From assembly GCA_002381695.1 (NCBI GenBank), contig DFXM01000020.1, positions 335,885 through 399,884 on the forward strand: DNA of 64,000 nt, given 5' to 3'. A program made the position numbers and the translations under genes. Under the pieces are notes generated by a model, which saw only the letters and a program-made list of their open reading frames with translations, had not been told where the DNA came from and did no database searches. The DNA comes from Clostridium sp. UBA4108 (GTDB lineage Bacteria; Bacillota; Clostridia; Clostridiales; Clostridiaceae). The first letter of the stretch is position 1; each line of letters starts with the position of its first letter. Of this stretch, positions 9,979-20,530 are shown piece after piece.

Positions 9979-10701
9979 ATGAAAAATGTTGTAGATGTAC
10001 ATACTCACACAATAGTTAGTGGTCATGCATATACTACACTTTTAGAAAATATTAAAGAAGCTTCTCAAAAAGGAATGAAGGTTATAGGGGTATCAGACCA
10101 TGGCCCAACTATGCCAGGAGGACCTCATATATTTCATTTTGCAAATATTAGAGTCATACCAAGAGAAATATATGGAGTGAAAATTTTAAGAGGTTGTGAG
10201 GCTAATATTTTAGATTTTCATGGAAATTTAGATATTCCAGAGGAAATACAAGAATCTTTGGATTATATGATTGCAAGTTTACATAAACCATGTATTAAAC
10301 CAGGAACTATAGAGGAAAACACAAGGGCTTTTTTAAAGGTAATGGATAATCCCAATGTAATGATAATTGGACATCCAGGAAATACCCAGTTTCCTATAGA
10401 TTATGAAGCTTTTGTAAAAAAAGCTAAGGAAAAAGACATAATAATAGAAATAAATAATAGTTCTTTTAGTGGATTTAGAGCTGGCTGTGAGAAAAACTGC
10501 TATAGAATTGCAGAACTATGTAAGGAACATGGAGTTAAAATAATGTTTGGAAGTGATGCGCATACTTGTTTTAGTATAGGCGAATTTGAAGATGCAGAGA
10601 AACTTATACAGAATTTAAACATGCCAGAAGAATTAATAATGAATAATGATGAAGAGAAATTTATTAATTATTTAAGGAACAAGGGAAAAAGTATTGATTA
10701 A
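9979..10701 (+). CDS. PHP domain phosphatase (YcdX family)
   Basis: A 240-residue polymerase-and-histidinol-phosphatase (PHP) domain protein. Metal-binding landmarks are VDVHTHTIVSGHAY at the N-terminus, GVSDHGP near 35, RGCEANI near 70, SLHKP near 96, IGHPGN near 125, NNSSFSG near 157 and GSDAHT near 192. These match the YcdX-type PHP phosphatases, which carry a trinuclear metal site. The physiological substrate is not known. It starts 10 nt after uvrC with a GGAGGGATATT ribosome site, so it is likely co-transcribed. Distinguishing it from histidinol-phosphatase rests on its short length and compact motif order. Confidence 0.85.
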   Translation: MKNVVDVHTHTIVSGHAYTTLLENIKEASQKGMKVIGVSDHGPTMPGGPHIFHFANIRVIPREIYGVKILRGCEANILDFHGNLDIPEEIQESLDYMIASLHKPCIKPGTIEENTRAFLKVMDNPNVMIIGHPGNTQFPIDYEAFVKKAKEKDIIIEINNSSFSGFRAGCEKNCYRIAELCKEHGVKIMFGSDAHTCFSIGEFEDAEKLIQNLNMPEELIMNNDEEKFINYLRNKGKSID

Positions 10702-10929
10702 TTATTGATATATATGCAATGATTAATTTAGGTATCTTCAAAAAATAATTAGTCAGTCTATTGGTCTATTTTGTGTAATATTGAGTCGACAAAACCTACT
10801 TAGAGCACCATTATAAATGAAATCTGTGGCTTGGCTTATGCAAACTATACTTTAAAATCTTTGACTAGTTATTTTTCTTTAGATGCCTTATACTAAATAT
10901 ATAGAGTAATAAATAGTAAGAGGTACAAC

Positions 10930-11847
10930 ATGAATCTAAACAAAAATATTGTAAATGAAATTATAACAATTGCAGGAAATGATAATGTTAAATTAAATGA
11001 ACCGATGAAGAATCATACTTCTTTTAAAGTTGGAGGACCAGCAGATATGATGGTATTTCCAAATAGCTACGAATCTACTAAAAAAGTAATAGATTTTTGT
11101 AAAGCTAAGAATGTAAATTATTTTATACTTGGTAATGGATCTAATCTTTTAGTTAAAGATGGGGGTATAAGGGGAGTAGTAATTAAATTTGCAAAATTAA
11201 ATGAAATTTTTGTAGAAGAAGATAAGATGATTGTTCAAAGTGGTGCTAGATTATGTGATGTAGCAAAACATGCTTTAAAAAATGGATTAAGAGGCTTTGA
11301 ATTTGCGTCCGGTATACCTGGAAGTATAGGGGGAGCTACTGCTATGAATGCTGGGGCATATGATGGGGAAATGTCAAAGGTAGTTCATAGTGTACTTGTG
11401 ATTAATGATAAGGGAGAACTAATAACTCTCTCTAAGGAAGAAATGGAATTTGAATATAGAATAAGTGCTATTTTAAAATATAATTATGTAGTTTTAGAGG
11501 TTACACTACAGTTGGAACAAGGGGATAAGACTGTAATAGGTGGAAGAATTGATGAATTAACCAAAAAAAGAAGTGATAGACAGCCTTTGGAATATGCATC
11601 TGCTGGAAGTACATTTAAGAGACCAGAAGGCTATTTTGCTGGAAAACTAATCCAAGATGCAGGACTAAAGGGAGTCCATGTTGGAGATGCTGAGGTGTCT
11701 GAAAAACATTCAGGCTTTATCATAAACAAAGGTAATGCTACTTCAAAGGATTTATTAGATTTAATTGAATTAGTAAAAGCTAGAGTATATGAAAAATTTC
11801 AAGTTGAGCTACATACTGAAGTTAGAATAGTAGGTGAAGATAGCTAG
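10930..11847 (+). CDS. murB: UDP-N-acetylenolpyruvoylglucosamine reductase
   Basis: MurB reduces UDP-GlcNAc-enolpyruvate to UDP-MurNAc with NADPH and FAD, the second committed step of peptidoglycan precursor synthesis in the cytoplasm. The 305-residue sequence has the FAD-binding PCMH fold ([55 protein letters not shown]) and the C-terminal MurB domain ([32 protein letters not shown]), with the proton-donor Ser in SAGSTFKRP and the late catalytic Glu in HTEVRI. Its type IIa-like short form fits Firmicutes. A 228-nt gap precedes it, so it probably has its own promoter. Start ATG 10930 has only a modest ribosome site (AAGAGGT). Confidence 0.96.
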   Translation: MNLNKNIVNEIITIAGNDNVKLNEPMKNHTSFKVGGPADMMVFPNSYESTKKVIDFCKAKNVNYFILGNGSNLLVKDGGIRGVVIKFAKLNEIFVEEDKMIVQSGARLCDVAKHALKNGLRGFEFASGIPGSIGGATAMNAGAYDGEMSKVVHSVLVINDKGELITLSKEEMEFEYRISAILKYNYVVLEVTLQLEQGDKTVIGGRIDELTKKRSDRQPLEYASAGSTFKRPEGYFAGKLIQDAGLKGVHVGDAEVSEKHSGFIINKGNATSKDLLDLIELVKARVYEKFQVELHTEVRIVGEDS

Positions 11848-12174
11848 AATAAAAATAGGGAGTAAAAACTTGGAATGCCAGGATGAATGAGAGTTACTAT
11901 AGGTACAGAAGAGCAGAGTTGTAAATTTTAAAATTCACTAAAATTTATATTTGCTATTATATAATTAATAAAAGACAACTAACCTTAAGGGTGGTTGTCT
12001 TTTTACTTGATATGTAAAAATTTACTTATTACACATTTATAGTATTCTCTATTGGAAATCAATTTATGATATAATATTAGATACTAGAATAGTTTTTACA
12101 GGTATACTTCTAATTAAGTTGAGGTGTATTTTAGGTATATATTTAATATAATATTATTTAAGGGAGGGTTATAT
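11848..12174. other. Intergenic stretch murB-rapZ (327 nt)
   Basis: No open frame that I can support. The only clear element is the terminator hairpin at 11971-12004. A TATAAT at 12070-12075 could be a -10 for rapZ, but no good -35 lies at the proper distance. A GTG-initiated extension of the rapZ frame from 12124 has no ribosome site and is discounted. Confidence 0.6.
11971..12004 (+). terminator. Intrinsic terminator after murB
   Basis: Stem AAAGACAAC (11971-11979) pairs with GTTGTCTTT (11994-12002), extended inward by an imperfect TAACC/GGGTG stack around a TTAA loop. The arm runs into a short T-run. It separates murB from the rapZ transcript. Confidence 0.75.
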
Positions 12175-13059
12175 ATGAAATTTTTAGTTGTAACTGGAAT
12201 GTCTGGGGCAGGAAAAACTCAAACTATAATAAGTCTTGAAGACTTAGGATATTTTTGTGTAGATAATTTACCTCCCACATTAATAATAAAATTTGCAGAA
12301 GCTTGCTTTCAAACTGAAGGTAAGATTGATAAAATTGCTATAGTGGTAGATATAAGGGTAAGAAGGTTTTTTGATGACCTATTAGAAAGTCTAAATAAAC
12401 TAGATAGAGAAGGCTATAAATATGAGGTTTTATTTTTAGAGGCTAGGGATGAAGTTTTAGTAAAGCGCTATAAAGAATCTAGAAGAAAGCATCCATTAGC
12501 ACCAGATGGAAGAGTTATTAATGGCATAGCTATAGAAAGAAAAAAATTGAGAGGAATAAGAGAAAGGGCAAATAATATAATAGACACTTCAAAGCTTACT
12601 AATAAGCAGTTAAATGAGGAAATAGTTAGAGAGTATGGAGATGCTGGGGCAATTGAATCAAAATTACTAATAAATGTGTTATCCTTTGGATTTAAATATG
12701 GTATACCACTGGATTCAGATTTAGTATTTGATGTTAGATTTATACCAAATCCTTATTATATCAAGGAATTAAAACCTTTAAGTGGGTTAGATAAGCCAGT
12801 AAAGGATTATGTACTTTCAAAAATAGAAACAAAACAGTTTTTAGATAAGTTAATGGATATGATTACATTTTTAATACCGAACTATAAGAACGAGGGAAAA
12901 AGACAGCTTATCGTTTCTATTGGGTGTACAGGTGGAAGACATCGGTCTGTAGCCATTGCTAATAAGGTATGTGAACTTTTAAACCATCAAGGTAATAATG
13001 TAACTATAGATCATAGAGATATAAATGAGGATGTAAATAGAGGAGCAGGAAAGCTATGA
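12175..13059 (+). CDS. rapZ: RNase adapter/nucleotide-binding protein RapZ (YvcJ)
   Basis: A 294-residue P-loop protein of the RapZ/YvcJ family. The N-terminal ATP/GTP-binding half has Walker A GMSGAGKT (residues 8-15) and the family block CVDNLPP; the C-terminal half has [17 protein letters not shown] and DHRDI. In E. coli RapZ guides RNase E to GlmZ; in Firmicutes YvcJ binds nucleotide and has been linked to wall metabolism and competence. I choose ATG 12175 because it follows AAGGGAGGG at 7-nt spacing. The upstream GTG at 12124 would add a hydrophobic tail without a ribosome site. It overlaps yvcK by 4 nt (ATGA), the usual coupled order rapZ-yvcK-whiA. Confidence 0.95.
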   Translation: MKFLVVTGMSGAGKTQTIISLEDLGYFCVDNLPPTLIIKFAEACFQTEGKIDKIAIVVDIRVRRFFDDLLESLNKLDREGYKYEVLFLEARDEVLVKRYKESRRKHPLAPDGRVINGIAIERKKLRGIRERANNIIDTSKLTNKQLNEEIVREYGDAGAIESKLLINVLSFGFKYGIPLDSDLVFDVRFIPNPYYIKELKPLSGLDKPVKDYVLSKIETKQFLDKLMDMITFLIPNYKNEGKRQLIVSIGCTGGRHRSVAIANKVCELLNHQGNNVTIDHRDINEDVNRGAGKL

Positions 13060-14396
13060 AGCTAAGTCGATGGCTTACACCAGGGATAGGAATAAAAAGA
13101 TGGGTTGGGAAAATGATTATAGGTATTATCTTATTAACCTATAGTATAGTTGGATTTTTATATACCTTAAATAGAGGAATTGAATACAATGGATTTTTTA
13201 TCTTTATATTATTTCTAGGAGTATTTTTTTTAGTATCAGGAATAAAGAACTATACTAAAAAAATAATTACACTGATTAATTTTGAGGCCTTAAATATAGG
13301 GAGTAATAGAAAGCTCAAAAATATTATTTACGAAAAAAGTATATTAGTAAAGGGACCTAAGATAGTTGCAATTGGAGGAGGAACAGGACTTTCTAATATG
13401 CTTAGAGGACTTAAGAAATACACTTCTAACATTACAGCAATTGTAACAGTAGCAGATGATGGCGGTGGTTCTGGTATGCTTAGAGAGGACTTAGGAATGC
13501 TTCCACCAGGAGATATAAGAAACTGTATAATAGCATTAGCAGATACAGAGCCTGTGATGGAGGATTTGTTTGAATATAGGTTTAAAGAGGGAATTCTAGA
13601 AAATCAAAATTTTGGAAACTTATTTCTTGCAGCTATGGATGGAATATCAGACAATTTTTTAGAAGCAGTAAAAAAGACTAGTTCTGTACTTGCAGTTACA
13701 GGAAGAGTACTTCCTGTAACATTAGATAATGTACAGCTTTTTGCACGACTAAAAAATGGTTCACTGGTAAGAGGAGAGTCAACCATACCAAAAGAATGTA
13801 TAAAGAGAAATTCTCCAATAGAACAGGTTTTTTTAGAGCCTAAAGAAGTGGCTGGCGTAAAGGAAGCAACTGATGCTATACTTGAGGCAGATGCTATAGT
13901 CTTTGGACCAGGTAGCGTATACACTAGCGTAATTCCTAATTTAATGGTAAGCGATGTAAGAGAAGCTATAGAGAAAAGTAGTGGTTTGAAAATATATGTG
14001 TGTAATATAATGACGCAACCAGGCGAGAGTGATAATTTCACTGTTCAGGATCATATAAGAGCTTTATACAAGCATTGTGAAGGATTAAGTATAGATTATG
14101 CCATCATTAATAGAACTAATGATGGATCAGATTATGAAACTAAAAGGAAATATCTTGATGAAGGTGCTGACTTTGTGAAGTTAGAAGAAGGAAAAAATGA
14201 TGGATTAAAGGTTAAGTACATTCAGAGTAATATAATGAAGATAAAAAATGGATATATAAGACATGATGAAAATAAATTAGCTAATATTGTAATTGAAACA
14301 ATACTTAACAAGAAGATGAGCAAAGATGAGAAGAGATTATTAGAATTTTTATATTTGTCTCAGAAATTAGAAGAAGATAAAAAGGATAGGGAGTAA
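13056..14396 (+). CDS. yvcK: YvcK family gluconeogenesis/morphogenesis factor with membrane anchor
   Basis: A 446-residue YvcK (GlmR/MgfK) family protein. The catalytic-fold signature [17 protein letters not shown] is near residue 103, followed by [25 protein letters not shown] and the [16 protein letters not shown] block. YvcK proteins bind UDP-GlcNAc and stimulate GlmS, steering carbon to wall precursors, and are needed for growth on gluconeogenic carbon sources in B. subtilis. Unlike the ~320-residue Bacillus protein it has an N-terminal extension with two hydrophobic helices (about residues 20-75), so it is probably membrane-attached, a form I associate with clostridia. It overlaps rapZ by 4 nt and ends 4 nt before whiA. 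Confidence 0.93.
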   Translation: MKLSRWLTPGIGIKRWVGKMIIGIILLTYSIVGFLYTLNRGIEYNGFFIFILFLGVFFLVSGIKNYTKKIITLINFEALNIGSNRKLKNIIYEKSILVKGPKIVAIGGGTGLSNMLRGLKKYTSNITAIVTVADDGGGSGMLREDLGMLPPGDIRNCIIALADTEPVMEDLFEYRFKEGILENQNFGNLFLAAMDGISDNFLEAVKKTSSVLAVTGRVLPVTLDNVQLFARLKNGSLVRGESTIPKECIKRNSPIEQVFLEPKEVAGVKEATDAILEADAIVFGPGSVYTSVIPNLMVSDVREAIEKSSGLKIYVCNIMTQPGESDNFTVQDHIRALYKHCEGLSIDYAIINRTNDGSDYETKRKYLDEGADFVKLEEGKNDGLKVKYIQSNIMKIKNGYIRHDENKLANIVIETILNKKMSKDEKRLLEFLYLSQKLEEDKKDRE

Positions 14397-14400
14397 AGAT

Positions 14401-15351
14401 ATGTCATTTTCACTACAGGTTAAAAACGAGGTATGCAGATATAGCGAAGTATCTAAGGAGGAGGCTATAGCTGAATTATCAGCTATAATGAAAGCTAGTG
14501 GAACCTTAGGTTTTAGCTCTAATAGAGCACTTACATTCAAGGTTGTTACAGAAAACCCTTCAATAGCTAGACTTATATTCAAGTTATTAAAGGAACATTT
14601 TAATATTCATACTAAATTGTTAGTAAAAAAGAGCAATTCACTAAAGAAAAACAATATATATATGGTTATAATTCCAGAGAATGTAGATGTAAAGCAATTA
14701 CTTAAACAGGTGGGAATTATAGGGAAAGAGGACTTATTCACATTAGACTATACTATACCAAAGGGACTTATTATAGAAGAAGGATGTAAGAGAGCTTATA
14801 TTAGAGGAGCCTTTTTAGGTGGAGGAAGTATAAGTAATCCAGAAAAAACCTATCATTTAGAGTTTGTAACTCATAATTATGAGTATGCTACAGAGCTTAG
14901 CACATTAATTAATTCTTATAAACTAAATTCTAAGGTTATTCAAAGGAAAAATAGCTTTGTAATATATATTAAAGAAGGAGAGCAGATAGTGGATCTATTG
15001 AACATAATAGGTGCTCATAGCTCTCTCTTAGAATTAGAAAATATAAGAATTATGAAGGAAATGAGAAATAACGTAAATAGGATAGTTAATTGTGAGACAG
15101 CTAATTTAAGTAAAACGGTAAATGCTGCAGTTCGTCAGGTTGAAAGCATAAATTTAATTCAAGAAGAGATTGGACTCGGTAGACTTCCTAAGAATTTAAG
15201 GGAGATTGCTGAACTTAGATTATCTTTTCCAGATGAGTCATTAAAAGAACTGGGAGCTATGCTCACCCCTCCAGTAGGAAAGTCAGGGGTCAATCATAGA
15301 CTTAGAAGAATAGAGAAGATAGCGGATGAACTTAGAAAAGAAGGTAGATAA
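14401..15351 (+). CDS. whiA: WhiA sporulation/division regulator
   Basis: A 316-residue WhiA. The N-terminal part is the degenerate LAGLIDADG homing-endonuclease-like fold (CKRAYIRGAFLGGGSISNPEKTYHLEF near residues 122-147). The C-terminal part is the WhiA helix-turn-helix domain (LGRLPKNLREIAELRLSFPDESLKELGAMLTPP near 258-290, then VNHRLRRIEKIADELR). In Streptomyces WhiA activates sporulation division genes. In B. subtilis it influences Z-ring assembly and chromosome segregation, and in Firmicutes its gene sits with rapZ and yvcK exactly as here. It starts 4 nt after yvcK, with the ribosome site GGGAGTAAAG spanning the yvcK stop. Confidence 0.96.
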   Translation: MSFSLQVKNEVCRYSEVSKEEAIAELSAIMKASGTLGFSSNRALTFKVVTENPSIARLIFKLLKEHFNIHTKLLVKKSNSLKKNNIYMVIIPENVDVKQLLKQVGIIGKEDLFTLDYTIPKGLIIEEGCKRAYIRGAFLGGGSISNPEKTYHLEFVTHNYEYATELSTLINSYKLNSKVIQRKNSFVIYIKEGEQIVDLLNIIGAHSSLLELENIRIMKEMRNNVNRIVNCETANLSKTVNAAVRQVESINLIQEEIGLGRLPKNLREIAELRLSFPDESLKELGAMLTPPVGKSGVNHRLRRIEKIADELRKEGR

Positions 15352-15354
15352 TTT

Positions 15355-16659
15355 ATGTCAAAACATGAAGAAATAATAAAATATATCCTTTCATTAGAGA
15401 TTGGAACTAAAATTTCTGTTAGGGGAATAAGTAGTGACTTAAGTGTAAGTGATGGCACAGCATATAGGGCTATAAAAGAATGTGAAAATATAGGTATAGT
15501 AAACACTGTTCCTAGGGTAGGAACAGTAAGAGTAGAAAAGTTAGAAAAGAAGAATTTAGACAGAGTCACCTTTAGAGAAATTGTAAATATAGTAGATGGA
15601 ACTCTATTAGGTGGAAAAAATGGTGTAGATAAATTTTTAGAAAGATTTGTTATTGGAGCGATGGAAGTAAACACTATAGAAAGATATATAAGCCCAGGTG
15701 CTCTTTTAATAGTTGGAAATAGAGAAGAGGCCCAAAAACTAGCATTACAAAAAGAATGTGCAGTCTTAATAACTGGAGGCTTTTCCGTTAGTGAGGAAAT
15801 AAAAAAGCTGGCGGATAAAAATAAATTACCACTTATATCTTGTACCTATGATACTTTTACTGTAGCTACTATAATCAACAAGGCTATATCTGAAAATAAT
15901 ATTAAGAAAGATATAATATTAGTTGAGGATATTATGGAGAAGAAGCCTGAATATCTTAAGACATCAGATAAAATTAAAAACTTAAAGAAATTAGTAGAAG
16001 ATAGCAGGCATGAGAGATATCCAGTAATAGATGAGAATTTTAAAGTAGTAGGTGTGGTCAATATTGGAGATATAAGAAATAATGAAGATGAAGAGATAAT
16101 AGGCGCTATTATGTCTAGGGACCCAATAGTAGTAATGCCTAGTACTACTGTTGCTTATGCTGCTCATATAATGGCGTGGGAAGGAATAAAGCTATGTCCC
16201 GTAGTAAATAAAAAGAAACTTATAGGGGTTATAACAAGAGAAGATGTAATTAAAGCTATGCAGTTAGTTATAAGACAGCCACATATAGGACACACTTTAG
16301 ATGATTTTGTTTTAAAGAATTTTGATTTTGAAAATAAGAAGAATGTGCTTCATTTTAGAGGGGAAATAGTGCCAGAAATGCTTGACTCCATAGGAACAGC
16401 ATCATGGAATGCCCTTAATATGCTTCTATCCACCATGGGTACTATGGCGTTAAGACAAGATGGAACTACAAATGTGGCTATAGACAGCTTTACTTCATAT
16501 TTTACAAAACCTGTTCAATTAGGAAGAATTATTGATGCTTATTCAGAAGTTCTAGATATAGGAAGATATTATTCTAAAGTAGAGGTTACAATGTACAATC
16601 ATAATAAGAATCTTATTGCAAAGGCCATGATATCTGCAAAAGTGTTAAAAAACAGATAG
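15355..16659 (+). CDS. ytoI: YtoI-type regulator: HTH + DRTGG + CBS pair + hotdog domain
   Basis: A 434-residue multidomain regulator. Residues 1-60 look like a winged helix (LSVSDGTAYRAIKECENIGIVNTVPRVG). About 75-180 form a DRTGG-like domain (TVATIINKAISENNI). About 185-310 hold two CBS motifs (ERYPVIDENFKVVGVVNIGDI and LCPVVNKKKLIGVITREDVIKAM). The C-terminus resembles a MaoC/hotdog fold (NALNMLLSTMGTMALRQDGTTNVAIDSFTSYFTKPVQLG). This order matches B. subtilis YtoI, which also lies near dnaE. CBS pairs commonly sense adenine nucleotides, so it may link energy or acyl-CoA status to transcription; the targets are unknown. It begins 3 nt after whiA, so translation may be coupled. Confidence 0.87.
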   Translation: MSKHEEIIKYILSLEIGTKISVRGISSDLSVSDGTAYRAIKECENIGIVNTVPRVGTVRVEKLEKKNLDRVTFREIVNIVDGTLLGGKNGVDKFLERFVIGAMEVNTIERYISPGALLIVGNREEAQKLALQKECAVLITGGFSVSEEIKKLADKNKLPLISCTYDTFTVATIINKAISENNIKKDIILVEDIMEKKPEYLKTSDKIKNLKKLVEDSRHERYPVIDENFKVVGVVNIGDIRNNEDEEIIGAIMSRDPIVVMPSTTVAYAAHIMAWEGIKLCPVVNKKKLIGVITREDVIKAMQLVIRQPHIGHTLDDFVLKNFDFENKKNVLHFRGEIVPEMLDSIGTASWNALNMLLSTMGTMALRQDGTTNVAIDSFTSYFTKPVQLGRIIDAYSEVLDIGRYYSKVEVTMYNHNKNLIAKAMISAKVLKNR

Positions 16660-16672
16660 GGAGAGAGTATTT

Positions 16673-16963
16673 ATGTTCACTCATATAGTGCTTTTTAAAT
16701 TGAAAGAAGCAACTGAAGAAAATATTACAAAAATTAGTGATATACTTAATAGTATGGATGGGAAAATACCTCAATTAAAATATTTAGAAGTAGGGATAGA
16801 TGAATTACATACAGAGCGTTCCTTTGATATATGTTTAATAACTAAATTCAACTCTAAAGAAGATATGGACAATTATCAGATACATCCATATCACCAAAAA
16901 GAGATATTAGCTAAGATAAAATCTTTTATAGATTCATCTAAGACTGTTGATTACACTAATTAG
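16673..16963 (+). CDS. Dabb family stress-responsive alpha/beta-barrel protein
   Basis: A 96-residue dimeric alpha/beta-barrel (Dabb) protein, recognised by MFTHIVLFKLKEATEENI at the N-terminus, the central YLEVGIDEL strand, DICLITKFNSKEDMDNYQIHPYHQ with its conserved His pair, and a C-terminal VDY. Bacterial members are small ferredoxin-like dimers of mostly unknown substrate; plant relatives are stress-induced. It follows the YtoI-type gene by 13 nt with GGGAGAG as ribosome site and is closed by a terminator, so it is the last gene of that operon. Confidence 0.88.
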   Translation: MFTHIVLFKLKEATEENITKISDILNSMDGKIPQLKYLEVGIDELHTERSFDICLITKFNSKEDMDNYQIHPYHQKEILAKIKSFIDSSKTVDYTN

Positions 16964-16994
16964 AAAATATAATATTTGAAGTATTTAATTATTA

Positions 16995-17024
16995 AAGAGG
17001 GCTACAGAGATGTAGTTCTTTTTA
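16995..17024 (+). terminator. Intrinsic terminator after the Dabb gene
   Basis: Stem AAGAGGGCTACA (16995-17006) pairs with TGTAGTTCTT (17011-17020), including two G-T wobbles, around a GAGA loop and followed by TTT. The remainder of the 206-nt gap to the nucleotidase gene is AT-rich with no gene. Confidence 0.7.
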
Positions 17025-17169
17025 GTTGAATAATATTAATAGTTGTTAATAATGGTGAAAATAAATTAATAAAATTCAATATTGATATTTTAAAAAAGGT
17101 GCCTTAGTGATATAATTTACTTACATATATTAACTTATATGAATTAAAAAGTAATCAAGGGGGATCGTT

Positions 17170-20100
17170 ATGTTTAAGAGTGTAAAGAAGAGATATAGTG
17201 TGCTATTGTTAGCATTTGTATTTATAATGCAAATTATATCTCCAGTAGCAGTAAGAGAAGCTTATGCAGCCAGTACTGAGAAAAAAATACAAATTCTCGG
17301 AACATCAGATTTGCATGGGAGATTTTATCCATGGGAATATGCATCAGATACGGAATTAACCAAAGGATCTATGGCTAAAATATCAACTAAGATTAAGGAA
17401 TTAAGAAAAACGAATCCGAACACCATCTTAATTGATTGTGGAGACACTATTCAAGACAATTCATCGCAATTATTTTTAAATGATGATATTCATCCTATGA
17501 TATTAGGAATGAATGAAATGAAGTATGATACCTATACATTAGGAAATCATGAGTTTAACTATGGGATTCCAGCCCTTGAAAAAGCACTGAAGGAATTAAA
17601 TGGACCTAAAGCATTGTGTGGAAATGTTTATAAACCTGATGGAAGCAGACTTGCAGACGCTTATAGAATTGTTGAAAGAGATGGTCTTAAAATTGCTATA
17701 ATAGGTATGGTAACACCTCATATAACTAAATGGGATGGACCAAACTTGAAAGGCTATACTGTAAACAATCCAATAACCGAAACTCAAAAAGCTATAGCAG
17801 AGATAAAGAAAAATGGTGGGGCTGACTTGTTTGTGGCAGTACTACACATGGGGCAAAATTCTGAATATGGTAATGGAGATAGCGCTAAAGAAGTAGCAAT
17901 AGCTAATCCAGAAATATCAGCTATAGTATGTGGACATGAACATGCTGAATTTGTTAATGTAAAAGCAGGTAATGCAATTATAGTAGAGCCAAAAAGTAAT
18001 GGTGAATTTTTATCACAAATAGAATTAAAAGTTAAAGAAGTAGATGGAAAATATCAAGTAGTTGAACAAAAATCAGCTAATATAGCTATAGACGATAAAG
18101 TAGCAATTGACAAAGCATTAGCAACTAAATTTGAATCTTACCACCAAAAGGCTTTAACAGATGCTAGGCAAGTTATCGGAGAACTTAAGGGTGGAAGCTT
18201 AGCACCTGCTGATGAGTTTAAAGGTATTACTCAAGCACAAATCCAAGATACAGCAGTAGTAGATTTAATATTAGATACTCAAATGTATTATGCAGGAAAA
18301 CATGTACCTAAGGGAGCACATCATGTATCAGGAGCAGCAATATTTACATCTAATGCAAATATTGCAGAGGGGCCAATTAAGAAAGCTGATACATCAAAGG
18401 TATATAAATATGATAATACATTGATGACTTTAAAGGTAAATGGAGCTCAATTAAAAAAATATATGGAGTGGTCAGCAGGGTATTATAACACTTTTAAACC
18501 TGGAGATTTAACCATATCCTTTAATGAAAAGATAAGAATGTACAATTATGATATGTTTGGTGGAGTAAAATATGAGGTTAACATATCAAAAGCAGCTGGA
18601 CAAAGAATAGAAAACTTAACTTATATAGATGGAGCAGCTGTTAAAGACACAGATGTAATATATTTAACAGTAAATAATTATAGAGCTAATACTCAATTAT
18701 TAAATCAAGATTCTGGTTTATTTAAAGGTGAAAAGATTGAAGTGATTTATGACTCAGCAAGTGAACCAGTTTCAGCAGTTAGAGATTTAATAGGGAAGTA
18801 TATCGTAGAAGTTAAAGGTGCTTCTATAAAATCGGAACTAGACAATAATTGGAAAGTAACAGGGTATAGTTTTAATAAGGAAAAAAGAGAAATAGCTCAA
18901 AAATTAGTAAATGAAGGTAAACTTTCAATACCAGCTTCAGCAGATGGAAGAACACCTAATGTTAGAAGTATAACTTGGCAAGATGTTGAGAAACTTGGCA
19001 AAGGAATGACTTTTTTAACATTTAATGATTACCATGGAGCAGTAGATAGCAAAAATAGTTCTAAGGACCCTGGAATAGCTAAATTTGCAGGAGCTATAAA
19101 AAGCTATACTTCAAAAAGTAATAAAAATATGGCTTATTCAGTAGTTTCAGCAGGAGATATTTATCAAGGTACTGCTATGTCTAACTTAACTTATGGAGAC
19201 GTTATTAGTAAAATGCTTAAAGAAATAAAGGTAGAAGCATCAGCTATAGGTAATCATGAGTTTGATTGGGACATAAACAAAGTTGGAAAATGGTCTAAGG
19301 ATGGAGGCTTCGATTTCTTAGCAGCAAATTTATATGATAAGAACACTGGAAAGCCAGTAAATTTTGCTAAGCCATATAAGGTTATTGACAAGAATGGTAT
19401 AAAAGTAGCATTAATAGGATTAATAACCCCAGAGACTGCAACTCAAACTTTACCAGCTAATGTAGAAAATTTTGAATTTAAAGATCCAATAGAGTCAACT
19501 AATTATTGGACAGATTATATTAGCAAAAATGAAAAGGTAGATGCTGTTGTAGTTTTATCTCATTTAGGTGCATTCCAAGATAGTAATGGTGTAATTACAG
19601 GAGAAGCTGCAGATTTAGCTAAAAATGCCAAAGGTATTGATGGTATAATCTGTGGACATACACATCAAACAGTTGCAGGAGAAGTAAATGGAGTTCCAAT
19701 AGTTCAGGCTAAGAATAATGGTAGAAATATTGGTCAACTTTCTCTAGTAAGATTAGATGGGAAATTATATGTTTCTGCTGCAATAGAAGATTTATCTGTA
19801 AAAGTTAAAGATTTACCAGAAGACCCAGCCACTAAAGCAATATATGATAAATATAGTAAAGATTTGGGGCCAACTTTAGATAAGGTTGTAACAGTATTAG
19901 AAAATGATTTTCCACATGACAGACATGAAGGATTAAGCATACTTGGACAGTTTAATGCTAAATTAATGAAAGAAATTACAGGAACACAAATTGGAATTAC
20001 TAATGGTGGAGGTATCAGAGGTCCATTATCTAAGGGGAATTTAACAGTTGGAAACATGTATGGAATTTTCCCATTTGATAATACATTAGTGACTATGGAA

Positions 20101-20493
20101 TTATCAGGAGCAGACATTAAAAAGAACCTTGAGCATGGTATAAATAATAAGGAGTATGGATGGATTCAATATTATGGAATGAAAGTTGATTATGATGAAG
20201 CTAAGCCACAGGGTGAAAGAGTTACTGGTATAGAATTAATGGATGGTAATAAAATACAAGCAGATAAATACTATACAGTAGTAACTAATGACTTTATGGC
20301 AACAGGTGGAGATGGATATAATTTCAAGAATGCTAAGAACATGGTTAATACTAATATAGTTATGAGAGATGCTATGATAAAAGAGTTATCAAAATATCCA
20401 TCAGTGAAATTTGTTAAAGAAGAACTTTTAATACTAGCAAATAAAGTTCAAAAAATAACATCATTAATGCAAATTAATAGATTAGCAGCATAG
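17170..20493 (+). CDS. Secreted double-unit 5'-nucleotidase / cyclic-nucleotide phosphodiesterase
   Basis: A 1107-residue exported enzyme with two complete metallophosphoesterase-plus-C-domain units in tandem. It begins with a signal peptide (residues 1-35, ending AYAA). Unit 1 has GTSDLHGRF, DCGDTIQDN, GNHEFNYG and VCGHEHAE; unit 2 has TFNDYHGAVD, SAGDIYQGT, GNHEFDWD and ICGHTHQT, then the nucleotide-pocket block TNGGGIRG and the FPFDNTLVTMELSG strand. The first unit is closer to CpdB (2',3'-cyclic nucleotides) and the second to UshA, as in B. subtilis YfkN. It probably scavenges phosphate and nucleosides from extracellular nucleotides. It ends without an LPXTG sorting signal, although a class D sortase gene follows directly. 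ATG 17170 follows AAGGGGGATCGTT. Confidence 0.93.
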   Translation: MFKSVKKRYSVLLLAFVFIMQIISPVAVREAYAASTEKKIQILGTSDLHGRFYPWEYASDTELTKGSMAKISTKIKELRKTNPNTILIDCGDTIQDNSSQLFLNDDIHPMILGMNEMKYDTYTLGNHEFNYGIPALEKALKELNGPKALCGNVYKPDGSRLADAYRIVERDGLKIAIIGMVTPHITKWDGPNLKGYTVNNPITETQKAIAEIKKNGGADLFVAVLHMGQNSEYGNGDSAKEVAIANPEISAIVCGHEHAEFVNVKAGNAIIVEPKSNGEFLSQIELKVKEVDGKYQVVEQKSANIAIDDKVAIDKALATKFESYHQKALTDARQVIGELKGGSLAPADEFKGITQAQIQDTAVVDLILDTQMYYAGKHVPKGAHHVSGAAIFTSNANIAEGPIKKADTSKVYKYDNTLMTLKVNGAQLKKYMEWSAGYYNTFKPGDLTISFNEKIRMYNYDMFGGVKYEVNISKAAGQRIENLTYIDGAAVKDTDVIYLTVNNYRANTQLLNQDSGLFKGEKIEVIYDSASEPVSAVRDLIGKYIVEVKGASIKSELDNNWKVTGYSFNKEKREIAQKLVNEGKLSIPASADGRTPNVRSITWQDVEKLGKGMTFLTFNDYHGAVDSKNSSKDPGIAKFAGAIKSYTSKSNKNMAYSVVSAGDIYQGTAMSNLTYGDVISKMLKEIKVEASAIGNHEFDWDINKVGKWSKDGGFDFLAANLYDKNTGKPVNFAKPYKVIDKNGIKVALIGLITPETATQTLPANVENFEFKDPIESTNYWTDYISKNEKVDAVVVLSHLGAFQDSNGVITGEAADLAKNAKGIDGIICGHTHQTVAGEVNGVPIVQAKNNGRNIGQLSLVRLDGKLYVSAAIEDLSVKVKDLPEDPATKAIYDKYSKDLGPTLDKVVTVLENDFPHDRHEGLSILGQFNAKLMKEITGTQIGITNGGGIRGPLSKGNLTVGNMYGIFPFDNTLVTMELSGADIKKNLEHGINNKEYGWIQYYGMKVDYDEAKPQGERVTGIELMDGNKIQADKYYTVVTNDFMATGGDGYNFKNAKNMVNTNIVMRDAMIKELSKYPSVKFVKEELLILANKVQKITSLMQINRLAA

Positions 20494-20504
20494 TAAGTTT
20501 TGAG

Positions 20505-20530
20505 GGAGTGTGATTTCACGCTCCTTTTTT
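20505..20530 (+). terminator. Intrinsic terminator after the nucleotidase gene
   Basis: GGAGTGTG (20505-20512) pairs with CACGCTCC (20517-20524) over 8 bp with one G-T pair and an ATTT loop, followed by six Ts. It implies that the sortase gene has its own promoter in the 97 nt that follow. Confidence 0.88.

Noticed and set aside
12124..12174. GTG-started extension of rapZ
   Set aside because: No ribosome site; the canonical RapZ N-terminus begins at ATG 12175 after AAGGGAGGG.
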